A stretch of DNA of 44,884 bases, taken from the NCBI RefSeq assembly GCF_003003775.1, contig NZ_PVWJ01000030.1:1-44884 (forward strand), given 5' to 3'. Shown here in pieces: positions 1 through 8,670 of the stretch. The DNA comes from Merismopedia glauca CCAP 1448/3 (GTDB taxonomy: Bacteria; Cyanobacteriota; Cyanobacteriia; Cyanobacteriales; CCAP-1448). Position numbers and translations under genes: made by a program. Numbering within the stretch: position 1 is the stretch's first letter; the number at the start of each line of letters is the position of its first letter. Below the pieces are notes generated by a model, which had not been told where the DNA came from, searched no databases, and worked only from the letters and a program-made list of their open reading frames with translations.

Positions 1-75
1 CGAGTGCAGTGAAAGTTGCACGCTCGGTTCTGAAGGAGAGGTGTCCTAGAGTAATCCAGGCATCGACTCTAATCA
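1..75 (+). mobile_element. 3' end of a group II intron (domains V and VI), cut by the window edge
   Basis: Bases 1-30 read as domain V lacking its first few bases. CGAG (1-4) pairs with CTCG (22-25), TGCA (5-8) pairs with TGCA (17-20), a GAAA tetraloop (11-14) caps the stem, and GGTTC follows, as it does in domain V. Bases 35-70 then fold as a domain VI-like hairpin: GAG/CTC at its base, and TG-CCT against AGG-CA around an AGTAA loop. The intron probably ends near 70-75, just 5' of the next gene, but the exact splice site is inferred. Any intron-encoded reverse transcriptase would lie left of the window. Confidence 0.75.
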
Positions 76-106
76 ATTCATTATCTTGGTAACTACTGAA
101 ATAACA

Positions 107-778
107 ATGGAACCTATTCGTATCTTTCACTTTTCCGATGTTCTGTGTATTTGGGCTTATATTGCTCAGATTCGTCTGGATGAGTTGAAAACAACCTTTC
201 AAGATCGAGTTGCGCTCGAATACCACTTCGTCCCTGTCTTTGGTGTTGCTCGTGAAAAGCTGGAGAACCGATGGCGCGATCGCGGTGGCTTAAAAGGATA
301 TAGTGACCACGTTCACGAAGTTGTACAAAAGTTCGATTACATCACTATTCATCCTGATATTTGGACTAAAGTTACGCCACCTTCATCCACATCCTGTCAT
401 TTATTTCTTCATGCGATTCAAATATTAGAAGCGAAGGGATTGGTGGAGCAACAGGCATTTGAAAAAGCAATCTGGGCATTTCGGGAGGCATTTTTTACCC
501 AACTGGCAAATATTTCTGACCGCAAAGTACAATTTGAAATTGCCGAAGAGTTAAAACTTTCGATCGCTGCTATCCAAGCTCAGATTGATAGTGGTGAGGC
601 ATACGCTCAACTATCCAAGGATTTTGAATTAGTCAAAGAGCATACGGTTACGGTCAGTCCTACCCTGATTTTTAATGAAGGACGACAGAGACTCAACGGC
701 AATGTGGGCTACCGGGTCATCGAAGCTAATATTCGGGAGTTACTACACAATCCTCCCGGAGAGCAATCCTGGTGTTAG
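107..778 (+). CDS. DsbA-family thioredoxin-fold oxidoreductase (FrnE/HCCA isomerase-like)
   Basis: About 223 residues with the layout of the DsbA/FrnE/2-hydroxychromene-2-carboxylate isomerase group. The N-terminal strand motif FHFSDVLCIWAYIAQ stands where family members have DxxCPWC. There is a long helical insert in the middle, and a late segment TVSPTLIFNEGRQRLNGNVG that matches the cis-Pro strand and following helix. Only the first cysteine of CxxC is present (C-I-W-A), so a classical dithiol oxidase role is doubtful. A GST-like or isomerase role is possible. I prefer ATG 107; an in-frame TTG lies at 86. The gene begins about 35 bases after the group II intron end, so its original promoter may have been displaced. 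Confidence 0.75.
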   Translation: MEPIRIFHFSDVLCIWAYIAQIRLDELKTTFQDRVALEYHFVPVFGVAREKLENRWRDRGGLKGYSDHVHEVVQKFDYITIHPDIWTKVTPPSSTSCHLFLHAIQILEAKGLVEQQAFEKAIWAFREAFFTQLANISDRKVQFEIAEELKLSIAAIQAQIDSGEAYAQLSKDFELVKEHTVTVSPTLIFNEGRQRLNGNVGYRVIEANIRELLHNPPGEQSWC

Positions 779-958
779 AAATCTTGCGTTAATGGAAAGC
801 TGCGATCGCAATCCAACCTACTTGATCGTCAAAATTAATCTTCAAGCAACAAATTCACCCCGATCTCACACATTAGCTTGTCCTATCATGACACTGATGC
901 TGGCTTCGTTTAGTCTCAGCTTATATATGACACATTTGCTGGAGTTGCCACCCAAAAA

Positions 959-1525
959 CTAAACATAATCTTCCCACTCTGAATCATTACTCTCTTCTTC
1001 CACATAGTTAGAAGGATCGTTGGCGGAATAATTAGGGTAGGTGTGAGAAACTAATCGATTAGCATCTGAAGGGCGACGAGTTTTTGGTAAACGCTCTAGG
1101 GAATTGGGAAGAGTCTGCTTACTGGGTGGGAGACGCTCTAGCTCTCTTTGGGAGGCGATATTGGGAGCATTAAAAGTTTTCCAAGCAGCTTTGACACCAC
1201 TCCACAAACTACGAGTCCCAACTTGGACTTTTTGCGCTTGCTGTTTAGCACCGACAACGGAGCGATCCACTTGTTTGACTACTTGAGTGGCACTTTTGAC
1301 ACCTTCATTCACTTCATCTGTCAGATCGCTAATCTCTAGTCCTGTGAGGCGGATGGCTTCCAAGGTGGGTGGTAGTTCGCGGTTTAAAGTATCAAACAGC
1401 TTTTCCGCACTTCTCGCTGCACGAGCCAATTCCTGCAACGCTGGGAGCGCCGCTACCAAAACAGCCGTTAAACTTGCTGCAACTAATAGTATCGATAATC
1501 CTAGCCAGAAAATTGGTTCAGTCAC
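959..1525 (-). CDS. DUF948-like membrane-anchored protein
   Basis: A 188-residue protein with one N-terminal membrane segment (about residues 5-28) followed by a long amphipathic helical stretch, then a hydrophilic, acidic tail ending in NDSEWEDYV. The helical part has the spacing of DUF948 proteins, which are often annotated as general stress proteins. It lies 16 bases after the YtxH-like gene on the same strand, so the two are probably co-transcribed. No catalytic motif is visible. A scaffold or envelope-stress role is only a guess from the family. Confidence 0.7.
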   Translation of the reverse strand: MTEPIFWLGLSILLVAASLTAVLVAALPALQELARAARSAEKLFDTLNRELPPTLEAIRLTGLEISDLTDEVNEGVKSATQVVKQVDRSVVGAKQQAQKVQVGTRSLWSGVKAAWKTFNAPNIASQRELERLPPSKQTLPNSLERLPKTRRPSDANRLVSHTYPNYSANDPSNYVEEESNDSEWEDYV

Positions 1526-1541
1526 TACCTTGAACTTAAAT

Positions 1542-1886
1542 TTAGTACTCAGATGCCCTTAAAGAAGAATCTTGAGGTGAAATATCAGGATTTTTGAGGG
1601 ATTGCCGTTCTTGCTGACTAGCTCTAATTCCGGCGGCGATCGCCACTTGAAGCCGATTTAGGGTTTCATCCCAGTTACGCAGGGCTGATTCTGAAATGCG
1701 ATCGGCTTGAATTTGCATGGTAGTAGACAAATCTTCCGCGAGATCGGGAAGAGCCTCGACAGATTTCTTGACAAATTGTTTAGTTTGTCTACTACTGCGA
1801 GGAGAGACTAATAAACCTGCCATAGTCCCTAGCACTGTCCCTGTAACCATTCCAATAATAAAAGCTCCCGTATTTGATTTTGACAT
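1542..1886 (-). CDS. YtxH-domain small membrane protein
   Basis: 114 residues. The N-terminus has the glycine-rich single-helix pattern of YtxH proteins: GAFIIGMVTGTVLGTMAGLL followed by SPRSSRQTKQFVKKS. The rest is charged helix. YtxH and DUF948 proteins often occur side by side in bacteria, and the next gene downstream here is DUF948-like. The function is unknown; a general-stress association is known for the Bacillus relatives. ATG start at 1886. Confidence 0.75.
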   Translation of the reverse strand: MSKSNTGAFIIGMVTGTVLGTMAGLLVSPRSSRQTKQFVKKSVEALPDLAEDLSTTMQIQADRISESALRNWDETLNRLQVAIAAGIRASQQERQSLKNPDISPQDSSLRASEY

Positions 1887-2026
1887 TATTTCTGGTTTAA
1901 GTGGTTTTTCCTGGGCTGTTGTCTTAAAGCTAACCTCAAAGTTAACCTCTTGTCTTATAGTTGTAAAGTAATTTCGTAACTCAATCTACTCCCAGTTCTT
2001 GGTTTTGTTTAGTAGCAATTTGCTTG

Positions 2027-2362
2027 TCAGTAACTACGAGGACGATTTCGCCGCACCACCCCCCAAAGTTTGGTCGGTTGGGATTGAGTTAATAGTAATC
2101 GGTTTAGCAGCGATAAAAATTGGTAAGCTCTTAGCAGCTTAGGTTCCATTTGTTGATATCCAATGCGTGATCGCCTTGTTGCTTGTTGTCCTTGCAAAAT
2201 TGCTTTTGGTGCAGGATAGAGAACTTCATGGGTTTGTTTTTCCACCATTTCTAAAGATTTAGCCATATTAGTTAGTGTCGGCTTGAGTTTAATGAAAAAC
2301 CAAGCGGCTGCCAGACAGATGAGAGCGATCGCACAATTTATACATACAACTATGACAATCAT
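2027..2362 (-). CDS. small membrane protein coupled to bioB
   Basis: 111 residues: one N-terminal hydrophobic segment (about residues 2-24), then a helical stretch (THEVLYPAPKAILQGQQATR) and a basic C-terminus ending NRPRSY. The start ATG overlaps the bioB stop by one base (TAATG), which predicts translational coupling to bioB. The helix after the membrane segment resembles the DUF948-like protein two genes downstream, but I do not recognise a family with certainty. No enzyme motif is visible. Confidence 0.6.
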   Translation of the reverse strand: MIVIVVCINCAIALICLAAAWFFIKLKPTLTNMAKSLEMVEKQTHEVLYPAPKAILQGQQATRRSRIGYQQMEPKLLRAYQFLSLLNRLLLTQSQPTKLWGVVRRNRPRSY

Positions 2363-3351
2363 TAACGCAACTTCTGACTTCTGACTTCTGACTTCTGACT
2401 TATTAATCCTAGCTGTTCTAACATTTGAGCATCTGCATCTAATCCTGGATTGGGGGTTGTGAGTAAGCGATCGCCTGTAAAAATGGAATTAGCTCCAGCT
2501 AGAAAACATAATGCCTGTTCTGCTAAACTCATGCTGCGACGACCAGCAGAGAGCCTTACAGTAGCCTTGGGAATCGCAATTCGAGTCGTGGCGATCGTCC
2601 GCACCAACACCAAAGGATCGAGAATCGGTAAATCCCCGAATGGCGTTCCTTCTACAGGTACTAAAGCATTAATTGGCACCGATTTGGGTTGTGGATCTAG
2701 ATTAGCTAAAGTATGAATTAACTCGATCCGATCTAAATCCGTTTCCCCCATCCCCACAATTCCACCACAACAAACCTCAATTCCCGCCGCAGCTACCGCT
2801 TTAATTGTCTCTAATCGGTCTTGATAGGTGCGAGTCGTGATAATTTCGGGGTAAAACCGCGCAGAAGTGTCTAAATTATGGTTATAGGCAGTTAAGCCAG
2901 CCTCTGCTAACTTTACCGCTTGATCTGGGCGCAGCATCCCCAACGTGACACAAGCTTCCATCCCCAAATCTACAACTTGTCTGACCATTTCTAGGACTTG
3001 CTCAAATTGCACCCCATCTGGTACTTTTCTCCAAGCCGCACCCATACAGAAACGAGATGAACCGTTGGCTTTAGCTGCTTGAGCCTGCTCTATGACATCA
3101 TCTAAAGGTAACAGCCCATAATTTTCAACCTCAGTCTCATAACGCGCACTTTGAGGGCAATACTTGCAGTCTTCAGGACAATTACCCGACTTAATATTAG
3201 CCAAAGTGCATAACTGCACGGCATCTGGTTCATGATATTGACGATGCCATGATTGCGCCTCAAACACCAAAGCCGTCAGAGGTTGCTGATATATTTGTCG
3301 AACCTGCTCTAGAGAAATCAATTCCACACCCACTAATAAGCTGTCACGCAT
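2362..3351 (-). CDS. bioB: biotin synthase
   Basis: Radical-SAM enzyme that inserts sulfur into dethiobiotin, the last step of biotin synthesis. The [4Fe-4S]/SAM motif is [13 protein letters not shown] (Cys58, Cys62, Cys65). Other BioB hallmarks are [15 protein letters not shown] and the late arginine segment [11 protein letters not shown]. At 329 residues the length is normal except for the last dozen residues ([12 protein letters not shown]), which are encoded by a tandem heptamer repeat rather than conserved sequence. The stop overlaps the start of the next gene (TAATG). No other bio gene is nearby, which is common in cyanobacteria. Confidence 0.97.
   Translation of the reverse strand: MRDSLLVGVELISLEQVRQIYQQPLTALVFEAQSWHRQYHEPDAVQLCTLANIKSGNCPEDCKYCPQSARYETEVENYGLLPLDDVIEQAQAAKANGSSRFCMGAAWRKVPDGVQFEQVLEMVRQVVDLGMEACVTLGMLRPDQAVKLAEAGLTAYNHNLDTSARFYPEIITTRTYQDRLETIKAVAAAGIEVCCGGIVGMGETDLDRIELIHTLANLDPQPKSVPINALVPVEGTPFGDLPILDPLVLVRTIATTRIAIPKATVRLSAGRRSMSLAEQALCFLAGANSIFTGDRLLTTPNPGLDADAQMLEQLGLISQKSEVRSQKLR
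2370..2402. repeat. tandem heptamer repeat TGACTTC, 4.7 copies
   Basis: Four full or near-full units of TGACTTC (2375-2402, the last ending in A) are preceded by a partial ACTTC. The array lies inside the bioB coding region and makes up its last codons. It is a cyanobacterial STRR-type short tandem repeat. The same unit recurs at 14020-14047. Confidence 0.95.
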
Positions 3352-3558
3352 TTAATTTACAAAGTTGAGATTAAAGAAGGGAAAGAAAGATGCAATTTTT
3401 ATTGGCACAGCAGCTTAGAAAATCAACGATTATCTTGACATAGTAGTGAGTAGTTAGTGAAAGGCTAGATAAAATAATTAATCTCTTCTACCAATTCTCT
3501 TCTAATGAACCACAAAGGCAGAATTAAACACAAGTAATTTTTAGGAGCAGGTTTGTAG

Positions 3559-3616
3559 GGGCGGGTTTAGCAGATCTATTTTCATATTACAGATAGATAT
3601 CAAACAAAACCCGCCC
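3559..3616. repeat. inverted repeat in the hisG-bioB gap
   Basis: GGGCGGGTTT (3559-3568) and AAACCCGCCC (3607-3616) form a perfect 10-bp inverted repeat around 38 bases. The loop is too long for an ordinary intrinsic terminator. It looks like one of the GC-rich dispersed repeats of cyanobacterial intergenic DNA. The rest of the gap (3352-3653) is AT-rich and includes a copy of a 26-base dispersed motif at 3392-3417. I see no gene in it. Confidence 0.8.
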
Positions 3617-3653
3617 TCTTGGGATCGAACTCATCAAATGCGATCGCAACTAA

Positions 3654-4307
3654 CTAGCTACCAACCTTAGCCAAAGCGGCTATATCTCTCATTTTAGCCA
3701 CTAAGCTGCTGAGATTACCAGTATTTAGGCGGTAGCTAAGAGGATGAGCAATTAAACGAGCGCTACTAGTAAATAGTTCTTCAATTTCCACCAACCCATT
3801 TTCTTGCAAAGTGCGCCCAGTAGAAACTAAATCTACAATTGCCTCAGACATACCTGTAATTGGTCCTAACTCTACCGAACCATAGAGAGGCACAATTTCT
3901 ACTGGTAAATCTAGATTATGAAAATATTCACGAGCGCAACGGACAAATTTAGATGCAACTCTACCGTGAGGTGGTAGTTCTAGGGCTGAGCGGTAGGGAC
4001 TAGACTGTTTGACTGCTACTGAAAGGCGACATTGACCAAATTCTAGATCGGCTAGATGAGCAACTTGGGGTTGTTTTTCCCGCAAAACATCATAACCGAC
4101 TATTCCCAACTGTGCTTGACCATATTCTACATAAACAGGGACATCTTGTGCCCTGACTAGTAAAGCTTTAGCACTACTATGAGGATCTTGGATTTGTAAT
4201 TGGCGATTAGTGGAATCCAGAAAAGCACTAAAATCGAGTCCCACTGCTTGTAGCAAGCGGATACTATCTTTTAAAAGTGCCCCTTTAGGTAAAGCAACAG
4301 TAATCAT
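3654..4307 (-). CDS. hisG: ATP phosphoribosyltransferase, short form
   Basis: First enzyme of histidine synthesis: ATP plus PRPP gives phosphoribosyl-ATP. The N-terminus [15 protein letters not shown] is typical, and the PRPP-binding segment near residues 145-165 ([18 protein letters not shown]) is clear. At about 217 residues it is the short HisG form, which lacks the C-terminal regulatory domain and needs the HisZ subunit, not present in this window. I chose ATG 4307; an upstream in-frame TTG at 4328 would add seven residues that the family lacks. It is transcribed alone, with no his neighbour. Confidence 0.95.
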   Translation of the reverse strand: MITVALPKGALLKDSIRLLQAVGLDFSAFLDSTNRQLQIQDPHSSAKALLVRAQDVPVYVEYGQAQLGIVGYDVLREKQPQVAHLADLEFGQCRLSVAVKQSSPYRSALELPPHGRVASKFVRCAREYFHNLDLPVEIVPLYGSVELGPITGMSEAIVDLVSTGRTLQENGLVEIEELFTSSARLIAHPLSYRLNTGNLSSLVAKMRDIAALAKVGS

Positions 4308-4417
4308 GAGTAGCCTGGAGGTAGACAATTAGTGCCTTAATTAGTTAAGCGCAGTTTTTTAAAAAAGTGAAGCACTACTAATATGCCGCAGCACTCAGGA
4401 ACTAGGACTCACTTGTC

Positions 4418-5677
4418 TCAATTAATTGAGTGATTCTCTGTAGTCTTTTTTTGAGAACGAAGGCGGCGGTAGCGAGCAGTAGCAACCAAACTACCCAATC
4501 CAAAAAGTGAACCGATAATTGAAGAAGGTTCGGGAATCGGTTCGATTGGTTGATCTGTGGGAGTCATCAGAAAAGTATGAAACTCACCTTCAAAATAACC
4601 ATTTCCTAGTATTTTACCATCATCGTTGATTTGAAGTACCTCTAAGCCAGACCAACCAGAATTTATTGGCAGAAGTCTTTCTAACGAGATCATGCTATCT
4701 TCTTCCCACAGAAAGGCATACTCAGACCCATCTGCGGTTTGTGATTGACCAATTATTTGACCATCTTCATTAATATCGGAGGCATAAGTATAATTACCAC
4801 CGAGATCGCCTAAATCTCTCATCCCTTCTTCTGACCACAGGAAACTATGGTAAAACCCATCTGTGGTATATGATTGACCAATTATTTGACCCGTTTCGTT
4901 CATGTCGGAGGCATAGCTATAATTACCACCAAGATGACCTAAATCTCTCATCCCTTCTTCTGACCATAAAAAAGCGCGGGCATATCCCTCTGGAGTATAT
5001 GAAGTCCCCGCTACTTGACCATTTCCGTTGATTTTGCGGGCAAAGCTATCATTACCACCAAGATGACCTAAATCTCTCATGCCCTTTTCTGACGATAGAA
5101 AAGCACGGGAATATCCCTCGGAAGTGTATGATGTACCCACTACTTGACCAGTTTCATTCAGGTCAGAAGCAAGGCTATCATTACCACCAAGATGACCTAA
5201 ATCTCTCATGCCCTTTTCTGACCACAGAAAAGCACGGTAAGAGCCATCTACTGTATTTGATGTCCCTGCGACTTGACCATTTCCGTTGATTTTACGAGCA
5301 AAGCTATCTTTACCACCAAGAGTGCCTAAATCTGTTAGCTTACCATTCAAGGATCGGAAAGCTCGGGAATACCCGTCGGCGGTATCTGATTGACCTACTA
5401 CTTGACCAAATTCGTTCAGGTCAGAAATAAGGATATTATGACCGCCTAGAGTGCCTAAATCTGTTGGTCTACCATCAGACCACAGAGCCGCACGTCCGTT
5501 AGATATACCTGCAACCTGCCCAGAATTGTTGATCTTGAATCCTTGAAAAGCACCAGTAGCACTCAAATTAGTAATTCGATGTAAATTGAATGCACTTGCG
5601 GCTGAGATGCTGCTCAATATAGCTGTTGTTACGCTTAAGATCGTTACTGACAGATGATTGATCGCATATTTTTTCAT
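4418..5677 (-). CDS. HAF-repeat extracellular protein with PEP-CTERM sorting signal
   Basis: A signal peptide (MKKYAINHLSVTILSVTTAI, cleaved near SAASA) is followed by six DLGxLGG units spaced about 44 residues apart, each followed by NexGQVxGxS and an AFLWS segment. This is the HAF-repeat pattern, probably a beta-propeller-like fold. The C-terminus carries a PEP motif (PIPEPSSIIG), a hydrophobic stretch and a basic end (ARYRRLRSQKK), the signature of exosortase substrates. ATG 5677, 17 bases after the penicillin-binding protein gene, gives the signal peptide; a start at 5725 would put a poor leader in front. Likely processed by the cyanoexosortase at 18967-19824. The biological role of HAF proteins is unknown. 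Confidence 0.88.
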   Translation of the reverse strand: MKKYAINHLSVTILSVTTAILSSISAASAFNLHRITNLSATGAFQGFKINNSGQVAGISNGRAALWSDGRPTDLGTLGGHNILISDLNEFGQVVGQSDTADGYSRAFRSLNGKLTDLGTLGGKDSFARKINGNGQVAGTSNTVDGSYRAFLWSEKGMRDLGHLGGNDSLASDLNETGQVVGTSYTSEGYSRAFLSSEKGMRDLGHLGGNDSFARKINGNGQVAGTSYTPEGYARAFLWSEEGMRDLGHLGGNYSYASDMNETGQIIGQSYTTDGFYHSFLWSEEGMRDLGDLGGNYTYASDINEDGQIIGQSQTADGSEYAFLWEEDSMISLERLLPINSGWSGLEVLQINDDGKILGNGYFEGEFHTFLMTPTDQPIEPIPEPSSIIGSLFGLGSLVATARYRRLRSQKKTTENHSIN

Positions 5678-5693
5678 GACAAAATTTCCTAAA

Positions 5694-8345
5694 TTATTCC
5701 TTGTCAGAACGAGAGCTACCAGCACTGCCCTTTGGCTCGTGGTAGGTGCGGGTGCGCGTCGATCGCTTGGCTTCTGATGAGGATGACTGCTGAGTTCGGG
5801 TGCGACTTCTAGTAGGAGTTTTCCGTTCAGTGACTGGAGAAGTGCTAGTAGATTTGCGGGAAGAACGAACGCGGCGCTTGGTTGGGGGTTTTTCTGTTGT
5901 CGGTGGTTCTGCGGTTTTTACTCTAGCTTTGCGACGAGAACGTCTAGTTTCTGCGGGTTTATCCGAGTTATTTTCAGCTTTTTCCGTCTTCTTGCGGCGA
6001 GACTTGCGATTTTCTGGTGGATTGTTGGTAGTTTCTTCTTGAGTCCGAACCCGGCGACGGCGAGAACGTTTGGTTTCAGTGCGATCGCCTGATGTTTTTT
6101 CAGTTGTCTCTTCTGGAGTCCGAACCCGACGACGGCGAGAACGCCTGGTTTCGGTTTGATTGTCGTTTGTCTCTTCTGTAGAGCGCACAACACGACGACG
6201 AGTACGTCTGGGGCGCTCTGATTGGGCTGTGTTAGCTTCTACTGGTTTGGGTGTATCTTCTTCGTTATCTGAAGCTGTCTTGGGTTCGTCTTGAGGAGTT
6301 TCTACAGCTTTAGGTTTAATGGGTTCTACTTCAATTAAAGCTTCTCTTCCTTCCAGCTTTTCAGGACGTTTGGGGAAATCTTCGGGGGGGATTTCCTTAA
6401 CTACTGGTTCCATAAATTTATGCCAGGTTTCGGCGGCGCTGCTACTAGCTCCCCAGGTGGGTTTGTTGTCATCGTTACCGAGCCAAACTCCTGTCACTAG
6501 TTGGGGAATATAGCCGACAAAGAGGAGATCGCGGGCTTCATCAGAGGTGCCTGTTTTACCTGCTACTTGGCGATCGCCTAACCTGGCTTTTTGTCCTGTA
6601 CCTTCATTAACTACAGCCCTTAGCATCCAAGTCATAATGGCTGAAGTATCTTCATCTATGGCTTTTTGAGAAGATATTTTATCTTGATAGATTACTTGCC
6701 CTTTTTGGTCAATAATGCGCCTAATGGCGTGAGGTTTGACATGAACGCCTTTATTTGCCAAAGTACCGTAGGCACTGGTAAGTTCTAGCAAGTTAACTTC
6801 TGAACCTCCCAATGCCAGAGAGTAAGTGGGTTTTAAGTCTGATTCAATCCCCATTTTTTTGGCAGTTTCAATAGTTGGGTTCCAGCCTACATCTAGTAAG
6901 ACTTTCAGCGCGATGACATTGACTGAATCTACCAATGCATCTCGCATCGAAATCCAACCAGAATAACCCTCGCTAAAGTTTTTGGGTTGGTATTCATCAA
7001 CTTTTACCGGTGCGTCTAGGTAACTGCGATAAGGACTGTATCCGGCGGCGATCGCAGTTGTATAGACAAACATCTTAAAGGTAGAGCCAGGTTGCCTTTG
7101 CGCTTGCGTAACTCGATTGAATTGATTGTCTCCAAAGTTTTTCCCCCCTACCATCGCTTCAATTTGCCCGTTACGGGGGTTAATTGCGACTAGAGCGGCT
7201 TGAGAGAAATTATCTTCTTTACCTCGCTCTTGAATAATATTATTTACTGCTGTTTCCGCTTGGGATTGCCACTTGGGATTGAGTGTAGTTTCTACTGTCA
7301 GTCCCCCAACCTTTAACACCTCTGGGGAGACATATTGAGGTAATTCTTGTTGAATAAATTGAGTAAAGTAGGGCGCTTGCTGTTCTAACCGTTTGGGACG
7401 ACTGGAATTGACTAATATTGGTTGCTTTTTCGCGTTCTCTGCTTCAGAAGCGGTAATGTAACCTGATTCTTGCATTCGCGCCAAAACCAAGTTGCGACGT
7501 TGCAAAGCTGACTTAGGGCGATCTACGGGAGAAAACTGACTGGGGGAAGCTGGTAAAGCTGCTAGCATTGCCATCTCTGGGAGTGTCAGGCGGTCGATGG
7601 GCTTACTAAAGTACACCCAGGCTGCATCAGCTATGCCATAGGCTCCTTGACCTAAATAGACCAAATTCAGATAACGTTCTAGGATTTGCTCTTTTTTTAA
7701 CTCTCCCTCAATCTTTTGAGCCATCCTAAATTCTCTGAGTTTGCGCCAAATGTTGCGCTCTTGGTCGAAAAAAACCATTCGCGCTACTTGCTGGGTAATG
7801 GTACTACCACCTTCGACGACATCTTTGGCTTGCAAGTTAGAGAGTACGGCTCGCAAAATTCCTTGATAATCAACTCCTTCATGTTGATAAAATCGGCGAT
7901 CTTCGGTGGCAATAAAAGCTTGGAGCAAAGGTTTGGGAACTTGGTCTATTTTAATTTCTTCTCGGGTTGCATCTCCTATTTGCTTGATAATAGTACCATT
8001 AGCCGCCTTAATCGTTAGAGTTTGCGGACGGGTGTAGTTAAGAACTTCTTTGGCAGATTTGGGTAAACTATTTTCTAGGGCTAACCAACCAGCACCGAGA
8101 GCGATCGCTCCTGTACCGACACTCAATCCCAATAATTTGAGCATATATCGAGAGTAAGGGCGACTGGGGAGCAAAAACAACAGGGCTTTGACTGGTAGTT
8201 TCCACAAATATCCCTTTTTAGGAGGTGCTGAAGCTTTTTGCTGGCTTCTGCGTTTTCTTTTCAGTCTTGGTGGAGCAGGCGCTCGATCTTCTTTGCGTTT
8301 AGGCTTACCTGCTGTGTCCTTGAGTTTAGGAAAATATTTAGGCAC
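5694..8345 (-). CDS. class A penicillin-binding protein (transglycosylase/transpeptidase), PBP1A-like
   Basis: Bifunctional peptidoglycan synthase of the inner membrane. Counting from the GTG start at 8345: basic cytoplasmic N-terminus, membrane segment (about 68-90), and a transglycosylase domain with the catalytic Glu in ATEDRRFYQHEGVD (E148), GGSTITQQVAR and the ERYLNLVYLGQGAYG segment. The transpeptidase domain has SxxK STFK (S421), SVN (S474) and KTGTS (K597). From about residue 660 on there is a tail of roughly 220 residues, very rich in Arg, Lys, Ser, Thr and Glu and built of imperfect repeats (RRSRRRRVRT followed by EETT). The GTG start has AAGGAG five bases upstream; a longer reading from TTG 8441 has no such site. 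The gene sits 17 bases ahead of the PEP-CTERM gene. Confidence 0.93.
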   Translation of the reverse strand: MPKYFPKLKDTAGKPKRKEDRAPAPPRLKRKRRSQQKASAPPKKGYLWKLPVKALLFLLPSRPYSRYMLKLLGLSVGTGAIALGAGWLALENSLPKSAKEVLNYTRPQTLTIKAANGTIIKQIGDATREEIKIDQVPKPLLQAFIATEDRRFYQHEGVDYQGILRAVLSNLQAKDVVEGGSTITQQVARMVFFDQERNIWRKLREFRMAQKIEGELKKEQILERYLNLVYLGQGAYGIADAAWVYFSKPIDRLTLPEMAMLAALPASPSQFSPVDRPKSALQRRNLVLARMQESGYITASEAENAKKQPILVNSSRPKRLEQQAPYFTQFIQQELPQYVSPEVLKVGGLTVETTLNPKWQSQAETAVNNIIQERGKEDNFSQAALVAINPRNGQIEAMVGGKNFGDNQFNRVTQAQRQPGSTFKMFVYTTAIAAGYSPYRSYLDAPVKVDEYQPKNFSEGYSGWISMRDALVDSVNVIALKVLLDVGWNPTIETAKKMGIESDLKPTYSLALGGSEVNLLELTSAYGTLANKGVHVKPHAIRRIIDQKGQVIYQDKISSQKAIDEDTSAIMTWMLRAVVNEGTGQKARLGDRQVAGKTGTSDEARDLLFVGYIPQLVTGVWLGNDDNKPTWGASSSAAETWHKFMEPVVKEIPPEDFPKRPEKLEGREALIEVEPIKPKAVETPQDEPKTASDNEEDTPKPVEANTAQSERPRRTRRRVVRSTEETNDNQTETRRSRRRRVRTPEETTEKTSGDRTETKRSRRRRVRTQEETTNNPPENRKSRRKKTEKAENNSDKPAETRRSRRKARVKTAEPPTTEKPPTKRRVRSSRKSTSTSPVTERKTPTRSRTRTQQSSSSEAKRSTRTRTYHEPKGSAGSSRSDKE

Positions 8346-8670
8346 ATTGACTCCTTGAATTTGCCACTCAGCTAACTGGCAGGGACATAGACGAATTATA
8401 GATGTGGGAAGCGATCGCGCTACATACCTCACCCGTCTCAAAGTGGTGCTATTTGCTACCTGGTTGTTTTTTTTCAGCGACTCTCTGGCTTGTCAGGGTT
8501 ATTTGGGGAGGCCTCCACTTAGCAAAATGTTACCAACAAATTACAAGTATGACTATGACAAACATCTGTAATATGTGGGAGAAAATAGGTTTGATCCCAA
8601 ACTAGAATGTCAAAGCCACGAAGATCCTAAGATACTATAAATAACCCTCTTTGTTCCCAATTCTTGAGAT

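Noticed and set aside
675-962. 95-codon open frame overlapping the end of the DsbA-like gene
   Set aside because: The first third is out of frame with a real gene and the rest resembles no protein. The stretch 779-958 is more likely non-coding.
2370-2402. CRISPR array
   Set aside because: Units are 7 bases and contiguous with no spacers; this is a tandem repeat.
3559-3616. Intrinsic terminator after hisG
   Set aside because: The 38-base loop and absence of a T tract argue for a dispersed inverted repeat instead.
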